From an uncultured Halieaceae bacterium (GTDB lineage: Bacteria > Pseudomonadota > Gammaproteobacteria > Pseudomonadales > Halieaceae): a stretch of DNA of 23,708 bases. Both the position numbers and the translations under genes were made by a program. The stretch spans positions 1 to 23,708 of the forward strand of contig CALJFL010000003.1 in NCBI GenBank assembly GCA_938074135.1. Direction: 5' to 3'. Numbering within the stretch: position 1 is the first letter of the stretch; each line of letters starts with the position of its first letter. The notes under the pieces are model-generated. The model was not told the origin of the DNA. It worked only from the letters and a program-made list of their open reading frames with translations, and did not search any database. Below are positions 1 through 7,711 of the stretch, piece by piece.

Positions 1-254
1 GGTGTTTTCACAGTGTACCCATAACGGGGTTAGGATCCTCACGCCGCACCAGGCAAGGGTCCGGGTCGATCTGGCGTCGGGGAAGCTGCAGGTCTATTGC
101 CCTCACCCTGCCGCTCGAATAGGGCAGCATCTTAGCTGATAGAGCCGGCAGGGCAAAACGGAGTTTTATGCCACTGACCCTGTAGCCTCAAGGCGGGCTG
201 ATCTGACGAGCGGGTTGAGCGGGGCACCTCATGCTTAAAATTAGATATGGCGAC
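1..254. other. Gene-free left edge
   Basis: I see no supportable gene, RNA or terminator here. Short open frames on both strands lack a convincing ribosome-binding site or recognisable protein family. The stretch becomes sharply AT-rich from about 236 onward, leading into the dyad at 255-304. It may be the upstream or downstream region of a gene lying left of the window. Confidence 0.5.
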
Positions 255-304
255 ATATTCATATATATTACATAGATAATTATCTATGTATATTTAGCGA
301 ATAT
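255..304. promoter_or_regulatory. AT-rich two-part dyad with 22-bp perfect palindrome
   Basis: Positions 269-290 are a perfect 22-bp palindrome with half-site TACATAGATAA. Outside it, separated by 8 unmatched bases on each side, are ATATTC (255-260) and its exact complement GAATAT (299-304), sharing the same centre at 279.5. The whole is a 50-bp nested dyad in AT-rich DNA. No T-tract follows and the stem is nearly all A/T, so an intrinsic terminator is unlikely. A protein-binding site (operator) is the simplest reading. The ATAGAT core also occurs in the repeats upstream of the LysR gene at 3607, so one regulator might touch both; that link is inference. Confidence 0.5.
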
Positions 305-333
305 AACTATTCTGGCAGTGGGCAGGAAGCGAC

Positions 334-562
334 CTACCCGTCGCAGGGGTAGTGGTCCTTGATGATGTCGTAGAGCGACAGGGACAATTCGCTACCGTCG
401 TCAGTTGCCCGTGCGCTGAGTTCGCCGGCCAGTGTCTCCACCACGTCAGCGCGGGAGGTCGACTCGGGCAGGCAAAAATGAGCCAGCGCTGTTGCCGGCA
501 ATGCAGACCAGCATTATGGCGCTGCGGGCACCGTGTTTAACGCGTGTCACTAGCTTGCTCAT
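334..562 (-). pseudogene. Small Rap1a/Tai-like exported protein, one apparent frameshift
   Basis: The start ATG (562-560) overlaps the purK stop as ATGA and has AAGGA eight bases upstream, so translation should be coupled to purK. The first frame gives a basic then hydrophobic leader ([18 protein letters not shown]...) but stops at 446-448. The next frame carries FCLPE, then DVVETLAGEL, and ends YPCDG with stop at 334-336. That layout, an FCxP start and a terminal (F/Y)PC about 40 residues later, resembles the Rap1a/Tai immunity-protein fold with its cysteine pair. Removing one base from the GCCGGC at about 494-499 joins the frames into 75 residues, with a textbook signal peptide ending ALA before HFCLP. 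Either a sequencing error or a genuine recent mutation. The start is well supported; the family is moderately sure. Neighbours show no toxin, so an immunity role is not implied. Confidence 0.6.
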
Positions 563-1779
563 GCTCGTTGTCCTTGCCGGTTATCGAAGTCTGGCGTGCC
601 CTGGTAAGGCGCGCGGTCAGGTATTTGCTCGCAGTATTCCTCGAGGAACGTCAGCGCAGGTGAGCGCGGCTCCCATAATAATTGACGAATACCGGCAAGA
701 ATCTTTCGCAGATCTGCATGGCTGTGGGCCGAGGCACCGAGGTGTCCCAGCTTGCGGCCTTCTCTGGCTTGCTTGTTGTACCAGTGCAGGGATACCTGGG
801 CTGGCAATTGCGGCAGGTCGGGAGCGCGTTCCCCGTGCCCGAGAATATTGACAATACCGTGGTACCGATCCGGGTTTGCGCGCCCCAGGGCCATGCCGAG
901 GATAGCTCTTAAATGGTTTTCAAACTGGCTGGTCAGATTGCCCTGCAGCGTCCAATGGCCGCTGTTATGAACCCGCGGCGCCAGTTCATTAACCAATAGT
1001 TCACCGTCAACCAGAAAGCATTCCATGGCCAGCACACCCACGTAATTCAGTCCCTCCAGCAAGGCGACGATGTTGGCCTTGCCGCTTGCTGCGATGCTGT
1101 CGGGTAATGTGTCAAAGGGGGCCAGTGACGACGTGAGTACGCCCTTGCTGTGGCGATTTTCTGTCGCTGGATATACGTGGATCTCGCCGGTAGCCGATCG
1201 CGCGGCTATCAGGGATAGCTCGCAGTCAAAGTCCATAAATTGCTCGACCAGCCAGTCACCGGTTTGGCGTTCAGCGAGGAAGGCGCGCAACTCGAAGTCG
1301 CTGTGGATCCGCCATTGTGACTTGCCGTCATAGCCCTCGCTGGCCGCCTTTATTACCAGTGGATATCCCAGCGATTGGGTCGCGCTCTTGAGTTCCTCTG
1401 CACAGCGCGCCTCCCGATACGGAGTTGCGGCGATAGCAAGGGACTCCAGCAGTTTTTTCTCGCGAATACGGTGTTGGCACTGGTGCACCGCGTCTGCGTC
1501 GGGGAAGACGCTAACGTGATCAGCCAGTGCGCGCAGCAGGCCAGTATCAACACTTTCTCTTTCGACCGTAACGACGTCCGGGTTACCCAGTGCCTTCAAC
1601 AGGGCCTGTGGGTTGACCGGCTCGCGGGTTGACCAGTGGGCGATCTGTCCCAGTCCGTCGACGCATTCCGTGGACTCGTTATCGCAAGCCAGGAAGCTGA
1701 ACCGTATACCCATTGGCCAGCCTGCCAGGGCCAGCATTCTGGCCAGTTGTCCACAACCTACTATAGCAACCTTATTCAT
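559..1779 (-). CDS. purK: N5-carboxyaminoimidazole ribonucleotide synthase PurK
   Basis: ATP-grasp enzyme of cytosolic purine synthesis. It uses ATP and bicarbonate to carboxylate 5-aminoimidazole ribonucleotide (AIR) to N5-CAIR, which PurE then rearranges. The N-terminus has the dinucleotide-like loop [13 protein letters not shown] (residues 4-16). The ATP-grasp core shows Lys144 and the loop EGYDGKSQ (148-155), and the substrate/metal-binding stretch [14 protein letters not shown] lies at 264-277. At 406 residues it is slightly longer than the usual 350-390. Its ATG overlaps the purE stop (ATGA, 1776-1779), so the pair is translationally coupled. It lies downstream of an SbtA-type bicarbonate symporter in the same operon, which would supply its co-substrate. 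Assignment is secure. Confidence 0.97.
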   Translation of the reverse strand: MNKVAIVGCGQLARMLALAGWPMGIRFSFLACDNESTECVDGLGQIAHWSTREPVNPQALLKALGNPDVVTVERESVDTGLLRALADHVSVFPDADAVHQCQHRIREKKLLESLAIAATPYREARCAEELKSATQSLGYPLVIKAASEGYDGKSQWRIHSDFELRAFLAERQTGDWLVEQFMDFDCELSLIAARSATGEIHVYPATENRHSKGVLTSSLAPFDTLPDSIAASGKANIVALLEGLNYVGVLAMECFLVDGELLVNELAPRVHNSGHWTLQGNLTSQFENHLRAILGMALGRANPDRYHGIVNILGHGERAPDLPQLPAQVSLHWYNKQAREGRKLGHLGASAHSHADLRKILAGIRQLLWEPRSPALTFLEEYCEQIPDRAPYQGTPDFDNRQGQRA

Positions 1780-2276
1780 GTGACAGCCTCCGTTACGTTA
1801 TCAGTTAAAGCCTGGCGCCAGCCGCCCAGGCGACCAGCGAGTTCCCGGTCAGACAGCGCCAGTATTTGAGCCGCCATCAGGCCGGCATTGGCGGCGCCAC
1901 CAGTGCCGATGGCCTGCGTGGCCACCGCCACACCTTTGGGCATCTGCACGATGGACAGCAGGCTGTCCATGCCATTGAGTGCCTTGCTGGTGACGGGAAC
2001 CGCTATGACCGGCACCAGTGTTAATGCTGCGACCATCCCGGGCAGATGGGCGGAACCGCCGGCGCCGGCAATAATCGCCTGAATGCCGCGTTCTGCGGCG
2101 CAGCGGGCGAAGTCGTATAGCCGCGTAGGCGTGCGGTGCGCAGAGACGATGCGAGTCTCAAAAGGCACGTCCAGTTCAGTGAGAAGGTCTGCTGCATGCT
2201 GCATAGTCGGCCAGTCCGATTGTGAGCCCATGATGATGCTGACCAGGGGCGGCGAGCTTGCGTTGGATGTCGTCAT
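1776..2276 (-). CDS. purE: N5-CAIR mutase PurE (class I)
   Basis: Moves the carboxyl group of N5-CAIR from N5 to C4 to give CAIR; it works directly after PurK. Class I PurE motifs are present: MGSQSDW (residues 16-22), SAHRTP (45-50, with the catalytic His47) and [11 protein letters not shown] (71-81). Length 166 residues is typical. I chose the ATG at 2276, which starts [10 protein letters not shown], with GAGG about 11 bases upstream. An in-frame ATG at 2315 would add 13 residues and run into the end of the symporter gene, so it is less likely. The symporter gene stops 13 bases before the chosen start, and purK overlaps its end by four bases, which points to one transcript. Confidence 0.95.
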   Translation of the reverse strand: MTTSNASSPPLVSIIMGSQSDWPTMQHAADLLTELDVPFETRIVSAHRTPTRLYDFARCAAERGIQAIIAGAGGSAHLPGMVAALTLVPVIAVPVTSKALNGMDSLLSIVQMPKGVAVATQAIGTGGAANAGLMAAQILALSDRELAGRLGGWRQALTDNVTEAVT

Positions 2277-2289
2277 TACGCGTTTTTCC

Positions 2290-3228
2290 TCATTGTGTTT
2301 TCGATAGCCAGTCAACGGTGGCGAGATAGAGCGGAATCCCGACCAAGACGTTGAATGGAAAGGTCACGCCCAGTGAAGCGGCAATGGACAGGCCATGGTT
2401 GGCGTCTGGAAGTGCGGTACGCATGGCCGCCGGTACTGCAATGTAGGAGGCGCTGGCCCCCAGCGTGGCCAGCAGAACAATGCCGCCAGCGCCAAAGCCC
2501 AGAAGGTGTGCCAAGGCGCCACCCAGGGCGGCTCCCACCAATGGCATCAGTACCGCGAATGCAGTAATAAAAGGCGCCGCCAATCTGATATCTGAGATGC
2601 GGCTGGCAGCGACGATGCCCATTTCCAGCAGGAACAGGGCAAGCACGCCGTGGAAGAGGTCGCCAAACAGGGGCATGATCGAATTAACCTGCTCGCCAGC
2701 GAGGTAGCCAATAATCAGGCTACCGCTCATCAGCACGATGCCCTGATTGCAGGTCATTTCATGCAGCAATTGCCCCCAGCGTACTTTCTCTCCGCCCTGG
2801 CGCGCCATTGCGATACCCACAGCGATGGCGGGCATTTCCAGCAAGACAACGAACAGGGGAAAGTAGGCCTCGTAGGCGATACCGCGAGATTCCAGTACCG
2901 CAACCGCCACGGCGTAGGTGGCAACGCTAACCGAACCGTAATGAGCGGCGATCGATGCCGAATCCGTTCTGTTTAACTGACCAAATCGAAACAGTAGCGG
3001 GAATGCAATCAGCGGGATCGCGATTCCAAGCGTTATGACAGCCAGTGATTGCGGCAGCAAAATCGGTGAGGCGTGCTGGGAGAGGGCAATGCCGCCTTTC
3101 AGGCCGATAGCTATCAGCAGGAATATGGTCAGGCTTTGATACAGCGCCGGTGGTAGCTGCAGGTTCGATTTAACCGCTCGCGCCAGTGCACCGAGGATGA
3201 AAAACGCGACGACAATGTCGAGTTGCAT
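2290..3228 (-). CDS. SbtA-family sodium-dependent bicarbonate symporter
   Basis: Inner-membrane protein of about ten hydrophobic helices, belonging to the SbtA/DUF897 family, whose cyanobacterial members import bicarbonate with sodium. Family signatures seen are [22 protein letters not shown] near residues 25-46 (the SbtA N-terminal repeat), [17 protein letters not shown] (about 91-107), and the symmetric C-terminal [13 protein letters not shown]. At 312 residues it is shorter than cyanobacterial SbtA (about 370), mainly in the central cytoplasmic region, as in other proteobacterial members. It sits between a small membrane protein (6-base gap) and purE (13-base gap), and diverges from a CbbR/CmpR-type regulator. 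The transport substrate is inferred from the family and is strengthened by the purK and CbbR-like neighbours; direct proof is absent. No SbtB-like PII protein is encoded nearby. Confidence 0.88.
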   Translation of the reverse strand: MQLDIVVAFFILGALARAVKSNLQLPPALYQSLTIFLLIAIGLKGGIALSQHASPILLPQSLAVITLGIAIPLIAFPLLFRFGQLNRTDSASIAAHYGSVSVATYAVAVAVLESRGIAYEAYFPLFVVLLEMPAIAVGIAMARQGGEKVRWGQLLHEMTCNQGIVLMSGSLIIGYLAGEQVNSIMPLFGDLFHGVLALFLLEMGIVAASRISDIRLAAPFITAFAVLMPLVGAALGGALAHLLGFGAGGIVLLATLGASASYIAVPAAMRTALPDANHGLSIAASLGVTFPFNVLVGIPLYLATVDWLSKTQ

Positions 3229-3234
3229 CGGTTA

Positions 3235-3459
3235 TTACGCCTGTCGACTTGAGCCGATGCTATTGAAGCGTCGGGCGGTAACAGTGCGGGCGGCGTGTTT
3301 GATACGGTTGCCAACTCTGCTGGCTACAGCAAGGCCACTGATCCCACAGCCGACAGCGAACAGTCCCCAATCTACGATATCGGCAGAAGCCAATGCGGCA
3401 CCGAGCACGACGATGCAGATACCAGTGGCGAGGCTGAAGTAGAATTGACTGTCGTGCAT
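3235..3459 (-). CDS. Small two-helix membrane protein upstream of the symporter
   Basis: Seventy-four residues, no family recognised. The start is well supported: GGAGG stands six bases before the ATG. Two hydrophobic stretches are visible, about residues 6-26 (FYFSLATGICIVVLGAAL) and 30-48 (DWGLFAVGCGISGLAVAS), followed by a basic C-terminal tail with several Arg/Lys, which should face the cytoplasm. It ends six bases before the symporter start, so it is the first gene of the sbtA-like/purE/purK operon. Position suggests a partner or regulatory subunit of the transporter, but it does not resemble the soluble PII-like SbtB. Function unknown. Confidence 0.8.
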   Translation of the reverse strand: MHDSQFYFSLATGICIVVLGAALASADIVDWGLFAVGCGISGLAVASRVGNRIKHAARTVTARRFNSIGSSRQA

Positions 3460-3606
3460 GGGAACCCTCCGGGGAGTCAGTAGTTGACGATGGGGAGGAT
3501 GATTGCAGAAGTATTAAATAGATAAAAATAGATATTATTTAATTTCTAAATAGATGATAGGCTATTAAAAAGTAATCCTAGATTTGTTGACCGCAGGAGT
3601 TGCGTC
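3460..3606. promoter_or_regulatory. Divergent promoter region with three AAATAGAT repeats
   Basis: This gap separates the LysR gene (rightward) from the bicarbonate/purine operon (leftward). Three direct copies of AAATAGAT begin at 3516, 3526 and 3548, spaced 10 and 22 bp, about one and two helical turns, so they would lie on one face of the DNA. Overlapping them is an inverted repeat, ATTAAATA (3513-3520) with TATTTAAT (3536-3543). LysR proteins normally bind such dyads between divergent promoters, so this is the likely site for the adjacent regulator. The rightward ribosome site AGGAG lies seven bases before the LysR ATG. Confidence 0.6.
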
Positions 3607-4548
3607 ATGAGTTCCCGAATCCATGCCCGTGTGGGCACTATCAGGCAGCTTGAGATTCTGCTGTGTGTCTATGATCTGGGCAGCATCAAGTTGGCGTCAG
3701 AGCAGTTGCACCTGACCCAGCCAACGGTATCCATGCAATTGAAGAAGTTGTCAGAGGCTATTGGTACACCGCTTTACGATCGTCAGGGTAAATCCAGACG
3801 CTTCACCGATGCCGGAGAAGCTGTCGTTGCCACGGCGCGGGAGGTGCTGGACAGCTTATCTCGCCTCGAAATGGAATTGTCTGACCTGCGAGGGCTGAAG
3901 GCGGGGACACTCAACCTGGCGGTGGTAACGACTTCCAAGTACTTTATTCCGCATCTGTTGGGGCCTTTCTGTAAGCGCTATCCTGACGTCGATATCAACT
4001 TCAAGGTGGGTAACCGGCAGAATATTATCGAGCGGCTGCAATCTGGCCACGATGACTTCTACGTTTTCAGCCACCCCCCCGAGGAAGGAGACTTCGAAGT
4101 CACGGAGTTCCTGCCCAATCCGCTGGTTGCGATTGCCCCTGTTGATCACCCACTGGCAGGTAAATCGCGCATAGACATCGCCGAGATCGCCAATGAACCG
4201 TTTCTTGTGCGCGAGCACGGCTCAGGCAGCCGCCATGCGATCGAGCGGCATCTGCGCCGGCTGGGTGCATCAGTATCAGTGCGGATGACTATCGAGAGTA
4301 ACGAGGCGATCAAGCATGCGGTGATGTCAGGGCTGGGGATATCGATCGTCTCGGCCCATACATTGACGTTTGGTGGCAGCGCCGGTCTGGCGGAGCTCGA
4401 TATCAAGCAGTTGCCTATCGATTCACGCTGGTACCTGGTCCGACAGCGCGAGCGTCGTTTGTCGTTGATCGCCAAAACGTTTCTGAATTACCTGCAGACT
4501 GAAGGCCAGGAGAGCATGATCAGTGAGCTACGCCGCACCACCGGCTAG
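3607..4548 (+). CDS. LysR regulator of CbbR/CmpR type
   Basis: A 313-residue LysR-type transcription factor. The N-terminal winged helix-turn-helix covers about residues 12-70 (RQLEILLCVYDLGSIKLASE, then HLTQPTVSMQLKKL). The effector domain begins near 97 with GTLNLAVVTTSKYFIPHLLG and continues RYPDVDINFKVGNR, which is the pattern of CbbR/CmpR/RbcR proteins that control carbon fixation and bicarbonate uptake genes. Later motifs HPLAGK and FLVREHGSGSRHAIERHL fit the same subgroup. AGGAG is seven bases upstream of the ATG. It diverges from the SbtA-like operon, which it most likely controls, and probably its own gene too. No RuBisCO genes are visible, so its role here is likely bicarbonate supply for biosynthesis. 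Effector unknown. Confidence 0.9.
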   Translation: MSSRIHARVGTIRQLEILLCVYDLGSIKLASEQLHLTQPTVSMQLKKLSEAIGTPLYDRQGKSRRFTDAGEAVVATAREVLDSLSRLEMELSDLRGLKAGTLNLAVVTTSKYFIPHLLGPFCKRYPDVDINFKVGNRQNIIERLQSGHDDFYVFSHPPEEGDFEVTEFLPNPLVAIAPVDHPLAGKSRIDIAEIANEPFLVREHGSGSRHAIERHLRRLGASVSVRMTIESNEAIKHAVMSGLGISIVSAHTLTFGGSAGLAELDIKQLPIDSRWYLVRQRERRLSLIAKTFLNYLQTEGQESMISELRRTTG

Positions 4549-4554
4549 TGCGGC
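4532..4554. terminator. Weak hairpin between convergent genes
   Basis: GCCGCAC (4532-4538) and its exact complement GTGCGGC (4548-4554) can form a 7-bp stem with a 9-base loop around the LysR stop codon. The convergent dbpA stop lies 10 bases on. No T-tract follows in either direction, so intrinsic termination is uncertain. Confidence 0.25.
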
Positions 4555-4564
4555 TTGGTGAGGT

Positions 4565-5953
4565 CTACAGGCGGCGTACCTTGAATTTGCGACCCTTGAT
4601 ACGACCGTTTATCAACCGCCCCAGTGCCTGCTTGGCGAATTCTCGCTCGATGGCAACATAAGCCTGTGAGTCGGTGACATCGATCTTGCCGACAGCAGAT
4701 CCGGGGATACCTGCTTCTCCAGTAAGTGCACCCAGGATATCCCCTGGGCGCACTTTCTGCTTTCTCCCTCCGGCAATGCAAAGCGTCACATAGGGCGCTG
4801 GAGCCATACCCTCGCCACTGGGTTTGAGTTGCTCGATAGGTTCAAACGCCAATTCGCGTTGTAATTGCTTGCCGATACTGTCGAGTTTGTAGCGCTCCGA
4901 ATCGGCAAGCAGGCTCAGTGCCAGTCCGTGCTTCCCGGCACGGCCGGTACGGCCTATACGGTGAACATAGACGTCGGCATTGCGCGGCAGTTCGAAGTTG
5001 ATAACCGCCGCCAGGTCGTCAATGTCCAGACCGCGGGCCGCAACGTCTGAGGCCACCAGCACCGTGCAGCTTTGCTGCCGAAACTGGACCAGAACCTGGT
5101 CCCTGTCGCGTTGCTCCATGTCGCCGTGCAATGCGGTTGCACGGATGCCGCACTGATCGAGGTAGTCGCACACCTCTCTTACGTGCTGCTTGGTGTTGCA
5201 GAAGATCACGGTAGATTCCGGGTGGAAATGGGTGAGCAGTGTGACGACGGCGGCAAGTCGTTCGCTCTTGGCACAGATAAAGAACTGCTCATCAATTTTG
5301 TTTTGACTGGTAATCGACTCAACGGAGATAAACTCGGCATCACTTTGAAACCGGTCGCTCAGGCTCTTTATGTCGTCAGGATAGGTCGCGGAAAACAGCA
5401 GTGTTTGGCGTTTGGCAGGCGTCAGCGCGACGATCGCGGTAAGGTCATCCACAAAACCCATTTCCAGCATTCGGTCAGCTTCGTCGAGCACCAGCGTCTT
5501 GATCCGAACGATGGTCAACGTCTGTTTGCGCAGGTGATCAGAAATACGCCCCGGGGTACCAACAACCACATGCGCCCCGTGCTCCAGGGAACCGATCTGC
5601 GGGCCGATCGGTTGGCCGCCACACAGGGTGACCACCTTGATATTCTGCTGGTAGCGGGCCAGGCGTCTTATTTCCGCGGCTACTTGCGTGGCCAGCTCGC
5701 GCGTAGGGCATAACACCAGCGCCTGGGTACCGAAATCCCTCGGGTTAAGCACAGTCAGCAGCGGCAACGCGAAGGCGGCAGTTTTGCCGCTGCCGGTTTT
5801 CGCCTGCGCGATCAGATCCTTGCCGGCAAGCGCCAGGGGTAGGGTGGCTTGCTGGATTGGGGTCATCTCGCGGTAGCCAAGACTGTCCAGGTTTTCTACC
5901 TGGGCAGGCGCAATGGGCAACAGCGAAAAGAGTGCTTCTGTGTCCGAGGTCAA
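4565..5953 (-). CDS. dbpA: ATP-dependent RNA helicase DbpA
   Basis: DEAD-box helicase that acts in late assembly of the 50S ribosomal subunit by recognising hairpin 92 of 23S rRNA. Motifs in order: Walker A AKTGSGKT (51-58), PTRELA (83-88), TPGR (133-136), DEAD (157-160), SAT (188-190), ARGLD (306-310) and HRIGRTGR (331-338). The C-terminal domain VTLCIAGGRKQKVRPGDILG (about 390-410) with KIDVTDSQAYVAI is the specific DbpA RNA-binding domain and separates it from other DEAD proteins. Length 462 matches the family. The start is TTG at 5953; the residues after it align with the known DbpA N-terminus and the next in-frame ATG (residue 30) falls inside the Q-motif region. GGGAG lies rather far upstream (about 13 bases). 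Confidence 0.95.
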   Translation of the reverse strand: MTSDTEALFSLLPIAPAQVENLDSLGYREMTPIQQATLPLALAGKDLIAQAKTGSGKTAAFALPLLTVLNPRDFGTQALVLCPTRELATQVAAEIRRLARYQQNIKVVTLCGGQPIGPQIGSLEHGAHVVVGTPGRISDHLRKQTLTIVRIKTLVLDEADRMLEMGFVDDLTAIVALTPAKRQTLLFSATYPDDIKSLSDRFQSDAEFISVESITSQNKIDEQFFICAKSERLAAVVTLLTHFHPESTVIFCNTKQHVREVCDYLDQCGIRATALHGDMEQRDRDQVLVQFRQQSCTVLVASDVAARGLDIDDLAAVINFELPRNADVYVHRIGRTGRAGKHGLALSLLADSERYKLDSIGKQLQRELAFEPIEQLKPSGEGMAPAPYVTLCIAGGRKQKVRPGDILGALTGEAGIPGSAVGKIDVTDSQAYVAIEREFAKQALGRLINGRIKGRKFKVRRL

Positions 5954-6015
5954 GTAGGTAGGGGCTCCCGCCAGGCGGAGTTCAACAGGTGAACGTGAGG
6001 CGCGATTGTAACACG

Positions 6016-6036
6016 GGGGGTGTTGCCAATACCCCC
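6016..6036. other. Hairpin-forming inverted repeat between two leftward genes
   Basis: GGGGGTGTT and AATACCCCC flank a three-base loop, with one G:T mismatch in nine pairs. It lies between the decarboxylase stop (6112) and the dbpA start (5953). No T-run follows on either strand. It could be a weak terminator or attenuating structure for the decarboxylase transcript, or an element in the dbpA leader. Confidence 0.3.
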
Positions 6037-6111
6037 TCTACCCTAAGCGCTTGTAGCGGTTCGGCGCCCGTCACCGTCGCCCGCTGTAAACTGAACGATT
6101 CCCGATTAGGA

Positions 6112-7557
6112 CTACAGGCTTTGTGCTTGTCTGGCGGCGGCCTCTTGCAACAGATGCCACAGCTTCGCCACCTGTTCTCGCGCGGTGCCTTCAACCCCGA
6201 TGGATACGCGTGCCATCCAGCGGTCATCCAGTACTGATGGCGTCAGGAAGGCTTCCCCGGAGGCGTTGATACTCTCCACCCAGGCCAGGGTATGTTGGTC
6301 TAGGGCTTCGCCGGTCAGCTTTTTACCCTCGCTATCGAGGGGTGTGTGCCTGATACAGACAGTTTGCAGGGGTACTGGCGCCACTACTTCCCAGCCGGGC
6401 TCTGCGGCAACCTGTGCGGCAAACCAGTGGGCATTTTCAAGATCCCGGCGCAGGCGCTGACGAATGGCCTCCGGGCCATCGAGGCGCAGGTGAAACCACA
6501 GTTTCAGCGCGCGGAAGCGGCGACCCAGCGGAATGCCCCAGTCGCGATATTGCACAACCTCGCCATCCGCCGCTGAGCGCAGGTAGGCGGGGTTGGTCGA
6601 CATGACCTGCTGCAGGAACTGTGGATCGCGGACATAAAACAGGGCGGTGTCGAGGATAGTACCCATCCACTTGTGGGGGTTCCAGGCCAGCGAGTCGGCC
6701 AGCTCAACGCCTTCCCACAGATGTCGATATTCGGGCAACAGCATGGCTGATCCCGCCATGGCGGCATCCACGTGCAACCAGATCCCGTGCTGCCTGGCGA
6801 TGGCAGCAATGTCCGCCACCGGGTCCATGGCGGTGGTGCCGGTGGTGCCCACCGAGCACACGATACCAGCGGGAACTCTCCCGGCTGCCAGATCCTGCTC
6901 GATGGCCGTGGCCAGTGCCGGGGCCAGCATGGCGCGGCTATGAGGATCCTCAGCAATCAGTCGCAGATTGTCGTTGCCAAACCCGGCCAACTGCACGGCC
7001 TTGGCCACGGAAGAGTGGGCCTGCGCAGTGCTGTAAACCACCAGCGGGTTCTGCACCGATTGCAGTCCACCGCGATTCTTGCTGATATCACTGGCCTGCT
7101 CTCTGGCCAGGATCATGGCAGTGACGCCAGCGGTGGAAGCGGTGTCATGAATCGTTCCGTGCCAGTTTTCGCTGAGACCGGTAAGTTGTCGCAACCAGTC
7201 GCAGACCACTTCTTCCACCTCGGTCAGCGCGGGGCAACTCTCCCAGGAGATGCCCAGTGTGCCCATGCCGGAGCTGGTGATGTCACCCAGTACGGAAGCG
7301 AGTGAGGCGTTGGACGGGAACCAGCCAAAATGCATCGGGTGCTGCACCTGTGTGACACCGGGTACCACAATGGTGTCCAGGTCCGCGAGCAGCTGGCTAA
7401 ACTCCTCAGGCTCCTGGGGCGGTTCGGTCGGGAGCCCCGCCTTAACCTCGCCGGGGCTGATTTGCGCGCGCACCGGCAGGTCTGGAATCCGCTCGCGGTA
7501 GTCGGCGATCCAGTCGATAAGTTGGTGTCCCGCTGCGCGGAACTCTTCCGGGGTCAT
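6112..7557 (-). CDS. PLP-dependent group II amino-acid decarboxylase
   Basis: A 481-residue cytosolic decarboxylase of the aromatic-L-amino-acid/glutamate family, which releases CO2 from an amino acid to give an amine. Family marks include HPMHFGWFPS (73-82), the His181 in AQAHSSV that stacks on the cofactor ring, HVDAAMAGSA (262-271, Asp264 salt-bridging the pyridine nitrogen), and NPHKWMGT with Lys296 as the PLP Schiff-base lysine. I placed the start at the ATG at 7557, with GGGAGAG about eight bases upstream. The open frame extends a further 82 codons but that part is low-complexity, unlike the family, and overlaps the next gene's promoter. The substrate cannot be fixed; aromatic amino acids are the default guess. 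It stands alone, divergent from an LLM oxidoreductase. Confidence 0.9.
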   Translation of the reverse strand: MTPEEFRAAGHQLIDWIADYRERIPDLPVRAQISPGEVKAGLPTEPPQEPEEFSQLLADLDTIVVPGVTQVQHPMHFGWFPSNASLASVLGDITSSGMGTLGISWESCPALTEVEEVVCDWLRQLTGLSENWHGTIHDTASTAGVTAMILAREQASDISKNRGGLQSVQNPLVVYSTAQAHSSVAKAVQLAGFGNDNLRLIAEDPHSRAMLAPALATAIEQDLAAGRVPAGIVCSVGTTGTTAMDPVADIAAIARQHGIWLHVDAAMAGSAMLLPEYRHLWEGVELADSLAWNPHKWMGTILDTALFYVRDPQFLQQVMSTNPAYLRSAADGEVVQYRDWGIPLGRRFRALKLWFHLRLDGPEAIRQRLRRDLENAHWFAAQVAAEPGWEVVAPVPLQTVCIRHTPLDSEGKKLTGEALDQHTLAWVESINASGEAFLTPSVLDDRWMARVSIGVEGTAREQVAKLWHLLQEAAARQAQSL

Positions 7558-7711
7558 GACAGCTCTCTCCCAATACGACGTCGTGTGCGGAGGCACAATA
7601 CAACAAAGCGGGCAGGGGGTCGAAGTGTTGCTCCAGAACGGTGAAGCGACGCGAGTGATCATACGCTGTGCTAGGGTTAGGTAGCCATGAATGAGCTCGG
7701 GAGTGACGGCG
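7558..7711. promoter_or_regulatory. Divergent promoter region, decarboxylase / LLM oxidoreductase
   Basis: The 154-base gap must hold both promoters of the divergent genes. The decarboxylase has GGGAGAG before its ATG; the oxidoreductase has GGGAG eight bases before the ATG at 7712. I see no clear -35/-10 pair or strong dyad. Confidence 0.4.

Noticed and set aside
101..140. TGCCCT/AGGGCA inverted repeat near the left edge as a terminator or RNA
   Set aside because: Six-base arms with a 17-base loop and no T-tract; expected by chance.
432..970. Several rightward open frames across the purK 3' end
   Set aside because: They are antisense to purK and the small coupled gene, show no domain, and have no ribosome site matching their starts.
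5072..5713. A 213-codon rightward frame opposite dbpA
   Set aside because: It mirrors the conserved helicase on the other strand; composition and codon pattern follow dbpA, and no protein family is visible.
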